Origin: Aquabacterium commune
GTDB taxonomy: Bacteria; Pseudomonadota; Gammaproteobacteria; Burkholderiales; Burkholderiaceae_C
Direction of reading: 5' to 3'
DNA: 64,000 bases
Assembly (NCBI RefSeq): GCF_004362855.1
Contig: NZ_SNXW01000001.1
Span: 1-64,000 of the forward strand
Shown: positions 57,863 through 64,000 of the stretch, piece after piece
Numbering within the stretch: position 1 is the first letter of the stretch
Layout of the letters: every line of letters starts with the position of its first letter
Notes under the pieces: model-generated
Databases searched by the model: none
Told to the model about the DNA's origin: nothing
What the model saw: the letters and a program-made list of their open reading frames with translations, nothing else
Made by a program: the position numbers and the translations under genes

Positions 57863-58935
57863 GGGGCGACTTCGTGGTTCGAATCCAGGGGGGTGTCGTC
57901 CGACGCGGACACACCATGCATCAGCACCGCATGGGCGTCAACCTGGACGACGGCCGAGGCCCACGACAGGCCCACACCGTAACCCAGCAGCATCACGCGG
58001 AGGTCCTGTGCTTGCGCGCGCTGGCGCTCGGCCAGGGCGCGCGTCAGCGTCACTGGCACCGAAGGGCCACCGCAATTGCCCGTGTCTTCCAGCGTGAAGG
58101 GCACGCGGTCCTCGGGCAGGCCGCACTTCTTGATCAGGTGCTTCATGATGAAGCGGTTGGACTGGTGGAAGATGTAGGCGTCCACGTCCTGCACGTCCAG
58201 TGCCGCAGCGGCCAGGGTGTCCTGGATCAAAGGCGGCACGCGCTTGATGGTGAAGTTGAAGACACCGGCACCGTCCATGCGCACGTACAGGTCGCGCGGA
58301 TCGGCCGGGAAGCGGTCGCGGAACCCGCCGCCCTTCATGATCAGCGCTTCAGCGCCTGTGCCGTCCGAGAACAAGCCGAAATGCGAGGCGAAACCTCCTG
58401 GCGCCACCGCTTCCAGGGCCGTGGCCGAACCGGCATCCCCGAACAACAGGGTGGTGGCATGGTCATCGGGACTGGTGAAACGGCTGGGCGTGTCACCGTT
58501 GAGCATGAGGATGCGCTGGTGTCCGCCGCCTTTGAGCATGGTGGCCGCCAGGTACAGGCCATAGGGGTAGCCAGAGCAACCCAGACCGACGTCGAAGGCC
58601 GCGCAGTCCACACCCATGCCGAGCCGACCGTGCACCACACATGCCGACGAAGGCAGGAAGTGATCGGGAGATTGGGTCACCATGATGAGGCCGGTGACGC
58701 TGTCCGGCGCCCAGCCCAGCGCTTGGAGCAAGCGTTGCGCCGCATCGGTGCAGAGGTCCGCCGAGGTCTGGCCCTCGCTCACCACGTGGCGGTGGCGCAC
58801 ACCGGCCATCGACACCACCTTGCGAACATCGTCTGCGCCGTAGCGCTCGCCCAGGGCGAGGTTGTCCAGCTGCGTGGCGGGCACGACCGTGGAGACACCG
58901 GCAATGCGGAATCCATCCAGACGACTGAAACTCAC
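57859..58935 (-). CDS. 3-oxoacyl-ACP synthase III family protein (thiolase fold)
   Basis: 358 residues. Ketosynthase III-like with the catalytic triad visible: Cys120 in G-L-G-C-S-G-Y-P, His257 in F-H-Q-S-N-R-F, and Asn287 in T-G-N-C-G-G-P-S. The F-H-Q-S-N motif differs from the I-P-H-Q-A-N of housekeeping FabH, pointing to a specialised condensing or acyl-transfer enzyme, as in secondary metabolite or surface-glycan acylation loci. GTG start at 58935 has AGGA 4 bp upstream. First gene of the KASIII-ACP-GNAT operon, about 110 bp downstream of tRNA-Gly on the same strand. Confidence 0.88.
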   Translation of the reverse strand: MSFSRLDGFRIAGVSTVVPATQLDNLALGERYGADDVRKVVSMAGVRHRHVVSEGQTSADLCTDAAQRLLQALGWAPDSVTGLIMVTQSPDHFLPSSACVVHGRLGMGVDCAAFDVGLGCSGYPYGLYLAATMLKGGGHQRILMLNGDTPSRFTSPDDHATTLLFGDAGSATALEAVAPGGFASHFGLFSDGTGAEALIMKGGGFRDRFPADPRDLYVRMDGAGVFNFTIKRVPPLIQDTLAAAALDVQDVDAYIFHQSNRFIMKHLIKKCGLPEDRVPFTLEDTGNCGGPSVPVTLTRALAERQRAQAQDLRVMLLGYGVGLSWASAVVQVDAHAVLMHGVSASDDTPLDSNHEVAP

Positions 58936-59048
58936 GACTTCCTGCCTGTTGATTGGATGACAGAGGTCGCCCGGCAGGCGACGACACGCGTAAGTCGATA
59001 CTGTACGGAGTTTCTGTGTCCGTTTGCCCCCCTCAGGCAGGGGCGGCG

Positions 59049-59122
59049 TGGAGCGGGCGATGGGAATCGAACCCACGTCATGAGCTTGGGAAGCTCAGGT
59101 CCTGCCATTGAACGACGCCCGC
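59049..59122 (-). tRNA. tRNA-Gly(CCC)
   Basis: On the minus strand the 7-bp acceptor GCGGGCG/CGCCCGC, the D-arm, the anticodon stem TGAGC/GCTCA with loop TTCCCAA (anticodon CCC) and a T-arm with GGTTCGATTCC fold into a cloverleaf. A U73 discriminator and an encoded CCA at 59049-59051 follow. 74 nt including CCA. Confidence 0.95.
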
Positions 59123-59185
59123 AATGCTGCAGATTGTAGCCTCAGGCCGCTGTGGAGCGGCCGCCGGGGTGTCGTCGGCCTGATG

Positions 59186-59932
59186 TCAGGAGAGCCGACG
59201 CCGCGCCACGAATGCCAGGCCCAACAGACCCAAGCCCAAGGTGGCGAATTTCGGCGGTTCGGGGATGGCCGCCACCAAGGCACGGTCCGACACGCCGAAG
59301 CGCAAAGCCGGCGAGATGTTCACGTCAAGGGTGCCGAAATTCAGCATGGGCAGCACGGACACAGCCAACTCATCGAGCTGCAGCGCAGTGGCGAATTGTG
59401 CCTGGGCGCCATTCGTCAGGGTCATGTGGGAGAGGTTCATCGCCATCGACAAGCCGCCGGTGGTGGACACGTGCAGCCCCTGTTCCACGGTGAAGCTGTA
59501 AACGTCAAAGGCCTTGCTGATGCCTGCGCTGGTGCCCAGGTCTGCCGTCAGCACATTGCGCTTGAAATCCAGCCCGAAGTTTGCCAGCGTCAACGCACCG
59601 GTCTCGCTCTGGATCATCAAGCCGGAACCCGTGGCATAGCCCGACACCGGCGTGAGGCCCAGAGGCAGGATGCTGGCATTGAGCGTCACCTGGGTCACCG
59701 GCATCATGAACTGCCAGTTGCTGCCCGACACGGCCTGAGTGTTGCCCAGTGCACGCACCGAGATGCCCATGAGGCGCATCAGGTCGGATGTGTCGGCATC
59801 GAAGGTGTAGATGGACTCAGCGTCCAGGTAGGTCGTGGGGATGGTCAAAGGAATGGCGCTGGCGCCCACGGCCACCGTGGCCAAGGCAAAGCCCAGCAAG
59901 GTCTGGCGGGCGGTGTGGGTCGTGGATGCCAT
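59186..59932 (-). CDS. PEP-CTERM sorting domain protein
   Basis: 248 residues. A Sec signal peptide (T-L-L-G-F-A-L-A-T-V-A-V-G-A-S-A) starts the protein. The C-terminus is I-P-E-P-P, then a hydrophobic helix (L-G-L-G-L-L-G-L-A-F-V-A) and R-R-R-L-S, the exosortase recognition tripartite signal. The body is beta-rich and Ser/Thr-rich, typical of exported surface or polysaccharide-associated proteins. AGGAG lies 6 bp before the ATG at 59932. Exosortase itself (xrtA/epsH) is not in this window. Confidence 0.88.
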   Translation of the reverse strand: MASTTHTARQTLLGFALATVAVGASAIPLTIPTTYLDAESIYTFDADTSDLMRLMGISVRALGNTQAVSGSNWQFMMPVTQVTLNASILPLGLTPVSGYATGSGLMIQSETGALTLANFGLDFKRNVLTADLGTSAGISKAFDVYSFTVEQGLHVSTTGGLSMAMNLSHMTLTNGAQAQFATALQLDELAVSVLPMLNFGTLDVNISPALRFGVSDRALVAAIPEPPKFATLGLGLLGLAFVARRRLS

Positions 59933-60120
59933 GCGAAACTCCTGTGCAATGAGCGAGGCCCTGCGTGCAAGCACCTCCAAGGCCTTCAGGATCGCAGAAC
60001 GAGCCGGACAAAACACAGCCTGTTGCGCACGCCGGTGGTCACTTGGTCAACTTCGTCACAACCCTGCAGCAGCGTGTGACGCCAAGCCCACGCGCGAACC
60101 CTCGGCCCTAAAATACGGCC

Positions 60121-60882
60121 ATGAGTTCGCCTTCCGAGAAAGACTGCCCGCCTGCCGGCAGCGACGCCCCCTCCTGTGCCACACCGCCCGACCAGGCACC
60201 GCACGGGGTCGCCCACCCACGCAGCATCCGCAGCTTCGTGATGCGCGCCGGTCGCACCACCGAGGGCCAGGCCCGTGCGCTCAGCGAACTGGGTCCGAAA
60301 TTCGTGCTGCCGTTCACGCCACAACTCCTGGACCTGCAAGCCACGTTTGGCCGCAAGGCGCCCGTGGTGTTCGAAATCGGCTTCGGCATGGGCGACGCCA
60401 CGGCCAAGATCGCCGAACGCCTGCCCGACACCGACTTCATCGGCTGCGAGGTGCACGAACCTGGCGTGGGCGCCCTGCTCAAGCAAGTGGGCGAGCGGGG
60501 CCTGTCCAACCTGCGCATCGTGCAAGACGACGCCGTCGAGGTGCTCAAGCACATGGTGCCCGAAGGCTCCCTGGCCGGCATGCACATCTTCTTCCCCGAC
60601 CCCTGGCACAAGAAGAAGCACAACAAGCGCCGCCTCATCCAGGCCGGCTTCGTGGCCAACATCGTCAAGCACCTGGCACCGGGCGGCTACCTGCATTGCG
60701 CCACCGACTGGGAGCCCTATGCCCAGCAGATGCTGGAAGTGCTCTCGGCCGAGCCTGAGCTGATCAACACCGCCCAAGGCTATGCCGAGAAGCCCGCCTA
60801 CCGCCCACTGACCAAGTTCGAGAACCGCGGCCTGCGCCTGGGCCACGGGGTGTGGGACCTGGTGTTCCGCAAGCGCGGCTGA
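60121..60882 (+). CDS. trmB: tRNA (guanine-N7-)-methyltransferase
   Basis: 253 residues. Forms m7G46 in tRNA. SAM motif [11 protein letters not shown] near residue 82, E-V-H-E-P-G-V-G, and the diagnostic [15 protein letters not shown] followed by T-D-W-E-P-Y-A. The first ~40 residues are a non-conserved Pro-rich leader. Divergent from the PEP-CTERM gene; followed convergently by the PPIase gene with a terminator between. Confidence 0.95.
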   Translation: MSSPSEKDCPPAGSDAPSCATPPDQAPHGVAHPRSIRSFVMRAGRTTEGQARALSELGPKFVLPFTPQLLDLQATFGRKAPVVFEIGFGMGDATAKIAERLPDTDFIGCEVHEPGVGALLKQVGERGLSNLRIVQDDAVEVLKHMVPEGSLAGMHIFFPDPWHKKKHNKRRLIQAGFVANIVKHLAPGGYLHCATDWEPYAQQMLEVLSAEPELINTAQGYAEKPAYRPLTKFENRGLRLGHGVWDLVFRKRG

Positions 60883-60914
60883 ACGCGGCACTGGGGGCAT
60901 GCGCCACGGCCATG

Positions 60915-60949
60915 AAAAAGGCAGGCCACATCGCTGCGATGTGCCTGCC
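60915..60949 (-). terminator. Rho-independent terminator of the PPIase gene
   Basis: On the minus strand GGCAGG-CACATCG pairs with CGATGTG-CCTGCC around a short loop, with one bulge, and a run of T follows (AAAAA at 60915-60919 on the plus strand). It lies about 60 bp past the minus-strand stop at 61006 and just beyond trmB. Confidence 0.8.
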
Positions 60950-61005
60950 TGTGGACGGCTCAACGACCCGGCGAACCCGCGAGGGCCCACCGCGTCAACC
61001 GTGCA

Positions 61006-61830
61006 TCAGTTGGAGAACTTGTAGTCCGTCTTGGCCTTGTTCTTCAGTTCTTCGCGGAACTTGGCAACCTTGGCCTGGTTGTTGCGCTGGATGATCTGGG
61101 CCTTGACTTCGTCGAAGGCCGGGAACTGGACCGCGCGGGTGTCTTCCAACTTGATGATGTGGTAGCCGAACTGCGACTTGACCGGGGTGTCGGTGACTTC
61201 GCCCTTGTTCAGCTTGACCATCGCAGCCGAGAACTCGGGCACGTAGTTGCCGGGGTTGGCCCAGTCCAGGTCACCACCGTTTTCGGCAGAGCCCGGGTCC
61301 TTGGAGTTCTTCTTGGCCAGGTCTTCGAACTTGGCACCGCCCTTGAGCTGGGCCACGATGGCCTTGGCGTCTTCTTCTTTCTCGACCAGGATGTGGCGAG
61401 CGCGGTATTCCTTGTCGCCATTGGCCGACTTGATTTTGTCGTACTCGGCGCGAGCTTCAGCGTCGGTGGTGCCGCTCTTCTTCTCGAAGTCCTGGAACAG
61501 CGAGCGGATCAGGATGGACTGGCGGGTCAGCTCCATCTGTGCCTTGTAGTCGGGCGTGGCATTCAAACCGCGGCGCTCGGCTTCCTGGATCAGGATCTCG
61601 CGCAGCACGACCTCGTCCTTGGCCTTCTGTTCCAGCTCGGGGCTCTTGGTCATGGGCGGCTGGCCGGGCTGCTGGGGCGACTTCAGGATCTGCTCGATCA
61701 GGGTGTCGGCACGGGCCTTGGGCACGGCCTTGCCGTTGACGATGGCGATGTTCTGGGCCGAAACCAGCGGAGCGGCCAGCGACAGCGATGCGGCCAGCAG
61801 AGCAGCCTTGACGTGACGGGAAGTCTTCAT
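61006..61830 (-). CDS. Periplasmic parvulin-type peptidyl-prolyl isomerase
   Basis: 274 residues. A signal peptide with a L-V-S-A-Q cleavage region leads an SurA/PrsA-like N-domain, then a parvulin domain (Y-R-A-R-H-I-L-V, L-K-G-G-A-K-F-E-D-L-A-K-K, G-S-A-E-N-G-G-D-L-D-W, F-G-Y-H-I-I-K-L-E). This is the foldase type common in Burkholderiales. Followed by a terminator; bolA and yciB lie upstream and could be co-transcribed (28-bp gap). Confidence 0.92.
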   Translation of the reverse strand: MKTSRHVKAALLAASLSLAAPLVSAQNIAIVNGKAVPKARADTLIEQILKSPQQPGQPPMTKSPELEQKAKDEVVLREILIQEAERRGLNATPDYKAQMELTRQSILIRSLFQDFEKKSGTTDAEARAEYDKIKSANGDKEYRARHILVEKEEDAKAIVAQLKGGAKFEDLAKKNSKDPGSAENGGDLDWANPGNYVPEFSAAMVKLNKGEVTDTPVKSQFGYHIIKLEDTRAVQFPAFDEVKAQIIQRNNQAKVAKFREELKNKAKTDYKFSN

Positions 61831-61858
61831 GTTGAGCAGAGCGCTTGGGTTGGGTGAA

Positions 61859-62179
61859 TCAGTGTGACGGCGACACAGGAGCGACCGGCAGCTCGGCCTT
61901 GATCGCCAGGGCATGCACGCCGCGAGGCATCAGGTCGCGCAGGGCATCATACACAAGGCGATGTCGCTGCACGTGTGACAGTCCGGTGAAAGAACGTGCG
62001 CGGATGTGAAGCGAAAAATGGGTGCCGAAATCGGCGCCGCTGTGGCCCGCGTGGCCATGGTGGGCGGCAGTGTCGTCCTGCACCGCGATGAACTCGGGTT
62101 GCAGCGCCTGCGTCAGCACCGCCTGCATTTCGGCGGCGGTGACGGGCTGGAACGTTGAAGGAGAGGCAGCGGCGCTCAT
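61859..62179 (-). CDS. bolA: BolA family protein
   Basis: 106 residues. The BolA core is seen as H-F-S-L-H-I-R-A-R-S-F and R-H-R-L-V-Y-D-A-L, H-A-L-A-I-K-A near the end. An insert of H-H-G-H-A-G-H-S-G precedes the core, a His-rich stretch reminiscent of the metal/Fe-S-contacting loop with glutaredoxin. Start overlaps the yciB stop region by 4 bp (ATGA-type at 62176-62179). Confidence 0.9.
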   Translation of the reverse strand: MSAAASPSTFQPVTAAEMQAVLTQALQPEFIAVQDDTAAHHGHAGHSGADFGTHFSLHIRARSFTGLSHVQRHRLVYDALRDLMPRGVHALAIKAELPVAPVSPSH

Positions 62180-62817
62180 TGCGAGCCCCCTGCTTCGGCG
62201 GGAGGCGGGCTCATGTGCTTGCTCAGGTAAACGCCTTGCGCCAGAGTGAACACCAGCGTCAGGCCCAGGCTGCCCCACATCTTGAAGCTCACCCAGACGT
62301 CGGTCGGGAAGTTGAAGGCCACGTACAGGTTGAGCACGCCCATGGCGCCAAAGAACAGGACCCAGGCCCAGCCCAGCGTGCGCCAGACAGCGTCCGGCGC
62401 GTCCATCTGCCCGCCCATCATCTGGCGCAGCATCTTGCGCTTGAGCACGATCTCGGTGACCAGGAAGCCCACCGCCATCAGCCAGTAGATCAGCGTAGGC
62501 TTCCACTTGATGAAGCGCTCATCGTGGAACCACAGCGTCAGGCCGCCCAGCACCACCACGATGACCAGGCCGGCCCACAACATCTTGTCCACCGGCTTGC
62601 GCAGGGCCTTGAGCACGAGGATTTGCAGCGCCGTGGCCACGACCACGACCACCGTGGCCAGCAGGGTGGGTGCTTCCGTCACACCCACCACGCCGCCGGA
62701 GACGGCAAAGCCCAGGTGTTCGGTGAGCCATTGCGCGGCCAGGTCCTTGTGCCCTTCGGCCCATTTGAAACTGGCAAAGAACAGAAAGATGGGCAGCAGG
62801 TCGAAGAGGATTTTCAT
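62176..62817 (-). CDS. yciB: Septation protein A / inner membrane protein YciB
   Basis: 213 residues with about five transmembrane helices. M-K-I-L-F-D-L-L-P-I-F-L-F-F-A and Y-L-A-x-like K-P-T-L-I-Y-W-L match the YciB/IspZ family, involved in envelope septation. Precedes bolA with a 4-bp overlap. msrB lies 21 bp upstream. Confidence 0.92.
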   Translation of the reverse strand: MKILFDLLPIFLFFASFKWAEGHKDLAAQWLTEHLGFAVSGGVVGVTEAPTLLATVVVVVATALQILVLKALRKPVDKMLWAGLVIVVVLGGLTLWFHDERFIKWKPTLIYWLMAVGFLVTEIVLKRKMLRQMMGGQMDAPDAVWRTLGWAWVLFFGAMGVLNLYVAFNFPTDVWVSFKMWGSLGLTLVFTLAQGVYLSKHMSPPPAEAGGSQ

Positions 62818-62838
62818 GGGGTGTGGTCAAGGGTCCCG

Positions 62839-63258
62839 TCAGCGGGAGCCTGGCTCAAAGTCTATCGCGGCGGAGTTGATGCAATAGCGTTCCCCCGTGG
62901 GTTGGGGGCCATCTTCGAACACGTGCCCGAGGTGGGCGCCGCAGTTTTTGCAGCGCACCTCGGTGCGGACCATGCCGTGGCTGGTGTCGCGGATGTACTC
63001 GATGCGGTCGTCGGCCGCCGGCTGCCAATAGCTCGGCCAGCCACAGCCGGCATCGAATTTGGTGTCCGAGGCGAAGAGCTGGACGCCGCAGCACACGCAT
63101 TGGTAGCTGCCGGTCTCGAAGTGGTCCCAGTAGCGGCCGCTGAACGGTGGCTCGGTGGCGGCCTGGCGGGTGACGCGGTAGGTCAAGGGCTCACGGTCGG
63201 GCGCCGTGAGTTGCTCACGCCATTCGGCGTCGGTTTTCTGGACGGCGTGATCGCTCAT
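62839..63258 (-). CDS. msrB: Peptide-methionine (R)-S-oxide reductase
   Basis: 139 residues. Reduces methionine-R-sulfoxide. The zinc cysteines C-V-C-C-G and C-K-N-C-G and the catalytic Cys in R-Y-C-I-N-S are present, with [10 protein letters not shown]. Cytoplasmic (no signal). ATG overlaps the selO-like stop by 4 bp, so these are co-translated. Confidence 0.95.
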   Translation of the reverse strand: MSDHAVQKTDAEWREQLTAPDREPLTYRVTRQAATEPPFSGRYWDHFETGSYQCVCCGVQLFASDTKFDAGCGWPSYWQPAADDRIEYIRDTSHGMVRTEVRCKNCGAHLGHVFEDGPQPTGERYCINSAAIDFEPGSR

Positions 63259-64000
63259 GATGAACAGGACACCTCGATGGATTGCGCCCAGCTGGGCGGG
63301 AAGTCGGCATCGGCTTCGCAGCCGGCTTGCACGTCGAACGGATTCTGCAGCAGGCGGTGCAGGCGCTGGACCTCGCTGTCGTCGCCTTGTTGCGCTCGGC
63401 GGATGGCGGTTTCGGCCAGGTGGTTGCGCAGCACATAGACCGGGTTGACGCGACCCATGCGCTGGGCGCGCTCGGCATCGGTGCTGCCTTCGGCCTGCAG
63501 GCGCTGGGCGTATCGCAGGGCCCAGGCGTCGAAGGCGGCGCGGTCGAGGAAGAGGTCGCGCAGCGGCGCGTTGCGGGCATCGGTGGCCATGGACTCGGGG
63601 GCACCTTCGCTCACGAAGCTGCCCAGCCGCCGAAAAGCGATGGTGAAGTCCACGCGGCCTGCGGCCAGCAGGCGCAGGTAATCGATGGCCAGTTCGACGT
63701 CTTCCGGGCGTTCGGCCTGCAGGCCCAGCTTGGCCCGCCAGCGCGCGTTCATGGCCTGCGGGAAGCGCTGTTCGTAGGTCTGCAGCACCTCGGTGAGGGC
63801 TTTCGGGTCGTCCTGCGCATCCGGCACCAGGGGCAACAGCGCCTGCGCCAGGGCGCGCAGGTTCCAGTAGCCGATCTGTGGCTGGTTGTTCCAGCTGTAG
63901 CGCCCGCGGTCGTCGGAGTGGTTGCAGATGTGATCGGGATCGAAGGCGTCGAGGAAACCGAAGGGGCCGTAATCGATGGTCAGGCCCAGGATGGACATGT
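63255..64000 (-). CDS. selO: Protein adenylyltransferase SelO (YdiU), partial
   Basis: C-terminal ~248 residues of SelO, a pseudokinase that AMPylates protein hydroxyls; the 5' part lies beyond the right edge. The visible start includes [10 protein letters not shown] and [15 protein letters not shown], both SelO hallmarks, and R-N-H-L-A-E-T near the C-terminus. The msrB gene follows with a 4-bp overlap; SelO and MsrB are both linked to redox stress in other bacteria. Confidence 0.93.
   Translation of the reverse strand, partial: MSILGLTIDYGPFGFLDAFDPDHICNHSDDRGRYSWNNQPQIGYWNLRALAQALLPLVPDAQDDPKALTEVLQTYEQRFPQAMNARWRAKLGLQAERPEDVELAIDYLRLLAAGRVDFTIAFRRLGSFVSEGAPESMATDARNAPLRDLFLDRAAFDAWALRYAQRLQAEGSTDAERAQRMGRVNPVYVLRNHLAETAIRRAQQGDDSEVQRLHRLLQNPFDVQAGCEADADFPPSWAQSIEVSCSS

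Noticed and set aside
59049-59122. Integration site of a mobile element at tRNA-Gly
   Set aside because: No integrase, no direct repeat of the tRNA 3' end was seen within the window.

Overview
The window is a chromosomal segment of a high-GC, flagellated betaproteobacterium, most likely Burkholderiales (Leptothrix/Aquabacterium/Ideonella-like). The assignment is inferred from gene content: dapA followed by bamC, a class of small Ala-rich lipoprotein, paired PF10118-type hydrolases with AraC regulators, a PEP-CTERM protein and CIO-type cytochrome bd. Coding density is about 95% and operons are tightly packed, with many ATGA stop/start overlaps. I see no insertion sequence, integrase, phage gene or CRISPR array.

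Layout. (1) 0.1-4.8 kb: three different photolyase/cryptochrome-family proteins in a row (class I-like, DASH-type, Fe-S type) with an embedded 55-codon DUF2256 zinc-finger-like gene. (2) 4.8-8.6 kb: an ABC-2 exporter, a TPMT-like methyltransferase and two unknown proteins. (3) 8.6-11.3 kb: parE, then a 0.7 kb non-coding stretch with a degenerate 21-bp tandem repeat. (4) 11.3-12.3 kb: a lower-GC islet with a YfcF-like glutathione transferase and a small membrane protein. (5) 12.3-18.7 kb: alcohol dehydrogenase, lipocalin, methyltransferase, Cys-rich small protein, Gre/Rnk-like factor, CHASE3-type chemoreceptor and truD. (6) 18.7-31.3 kb: a complete flagellar basal-body/export block, fliFGHIJK-fliLMNOPQR on the minus strand with fliE divergent. 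It encodes the MS ring, C ring, ATPase complex, hook-length ruler and export gate.

(7) 31.3-40.5 kb: MFS transporter, a 48-aa membrane protein, an SDR, dapA-bamC, an Ala-rich lipoprotein, a RoxA/YcfD-like cupin hydroxylase, SlyD, dut and coaBC. (8) 40.5-48.1 kb: a module that looks functionally linked. It has two paralogous AraC regulators, two tandem ferritin-motif 'metal-dependent hydrolases', a GbsR/MarR-type regulator and cytochrome bd (CIO type). FNR/ANR-like boxes lie upstream of both hydrolases and a perfect 18-bp palindrome lies upstream of the GbsR gene. (9) 48.1-56.4 kb: alaS, a secreted TPR-CHAT protein, a gabD-type aldehyde dehydrogenase and an LpxO-like hydroxylase. (10) 56.4-59.9 kb: a KAS III / acyl carrier protein / GNAT-like cassette next to tRNA-Gly(CCC), then a PEP-CTERM protein. 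(11) 60.1-64 kb: trmB, a parvulin PPIase, bolA, yciB, msrB and the 3' part of selO, which runs off the window.

The best candidates for undescribed biology are the KASIII-ACP-GNAT cassette, the hydrolase/AraC/GbsR/cyd module with its operator-like sites, the TPR-CHAT protein and the 21-bp repeat array. All functional links between these neighbours are inference from position and motifs.
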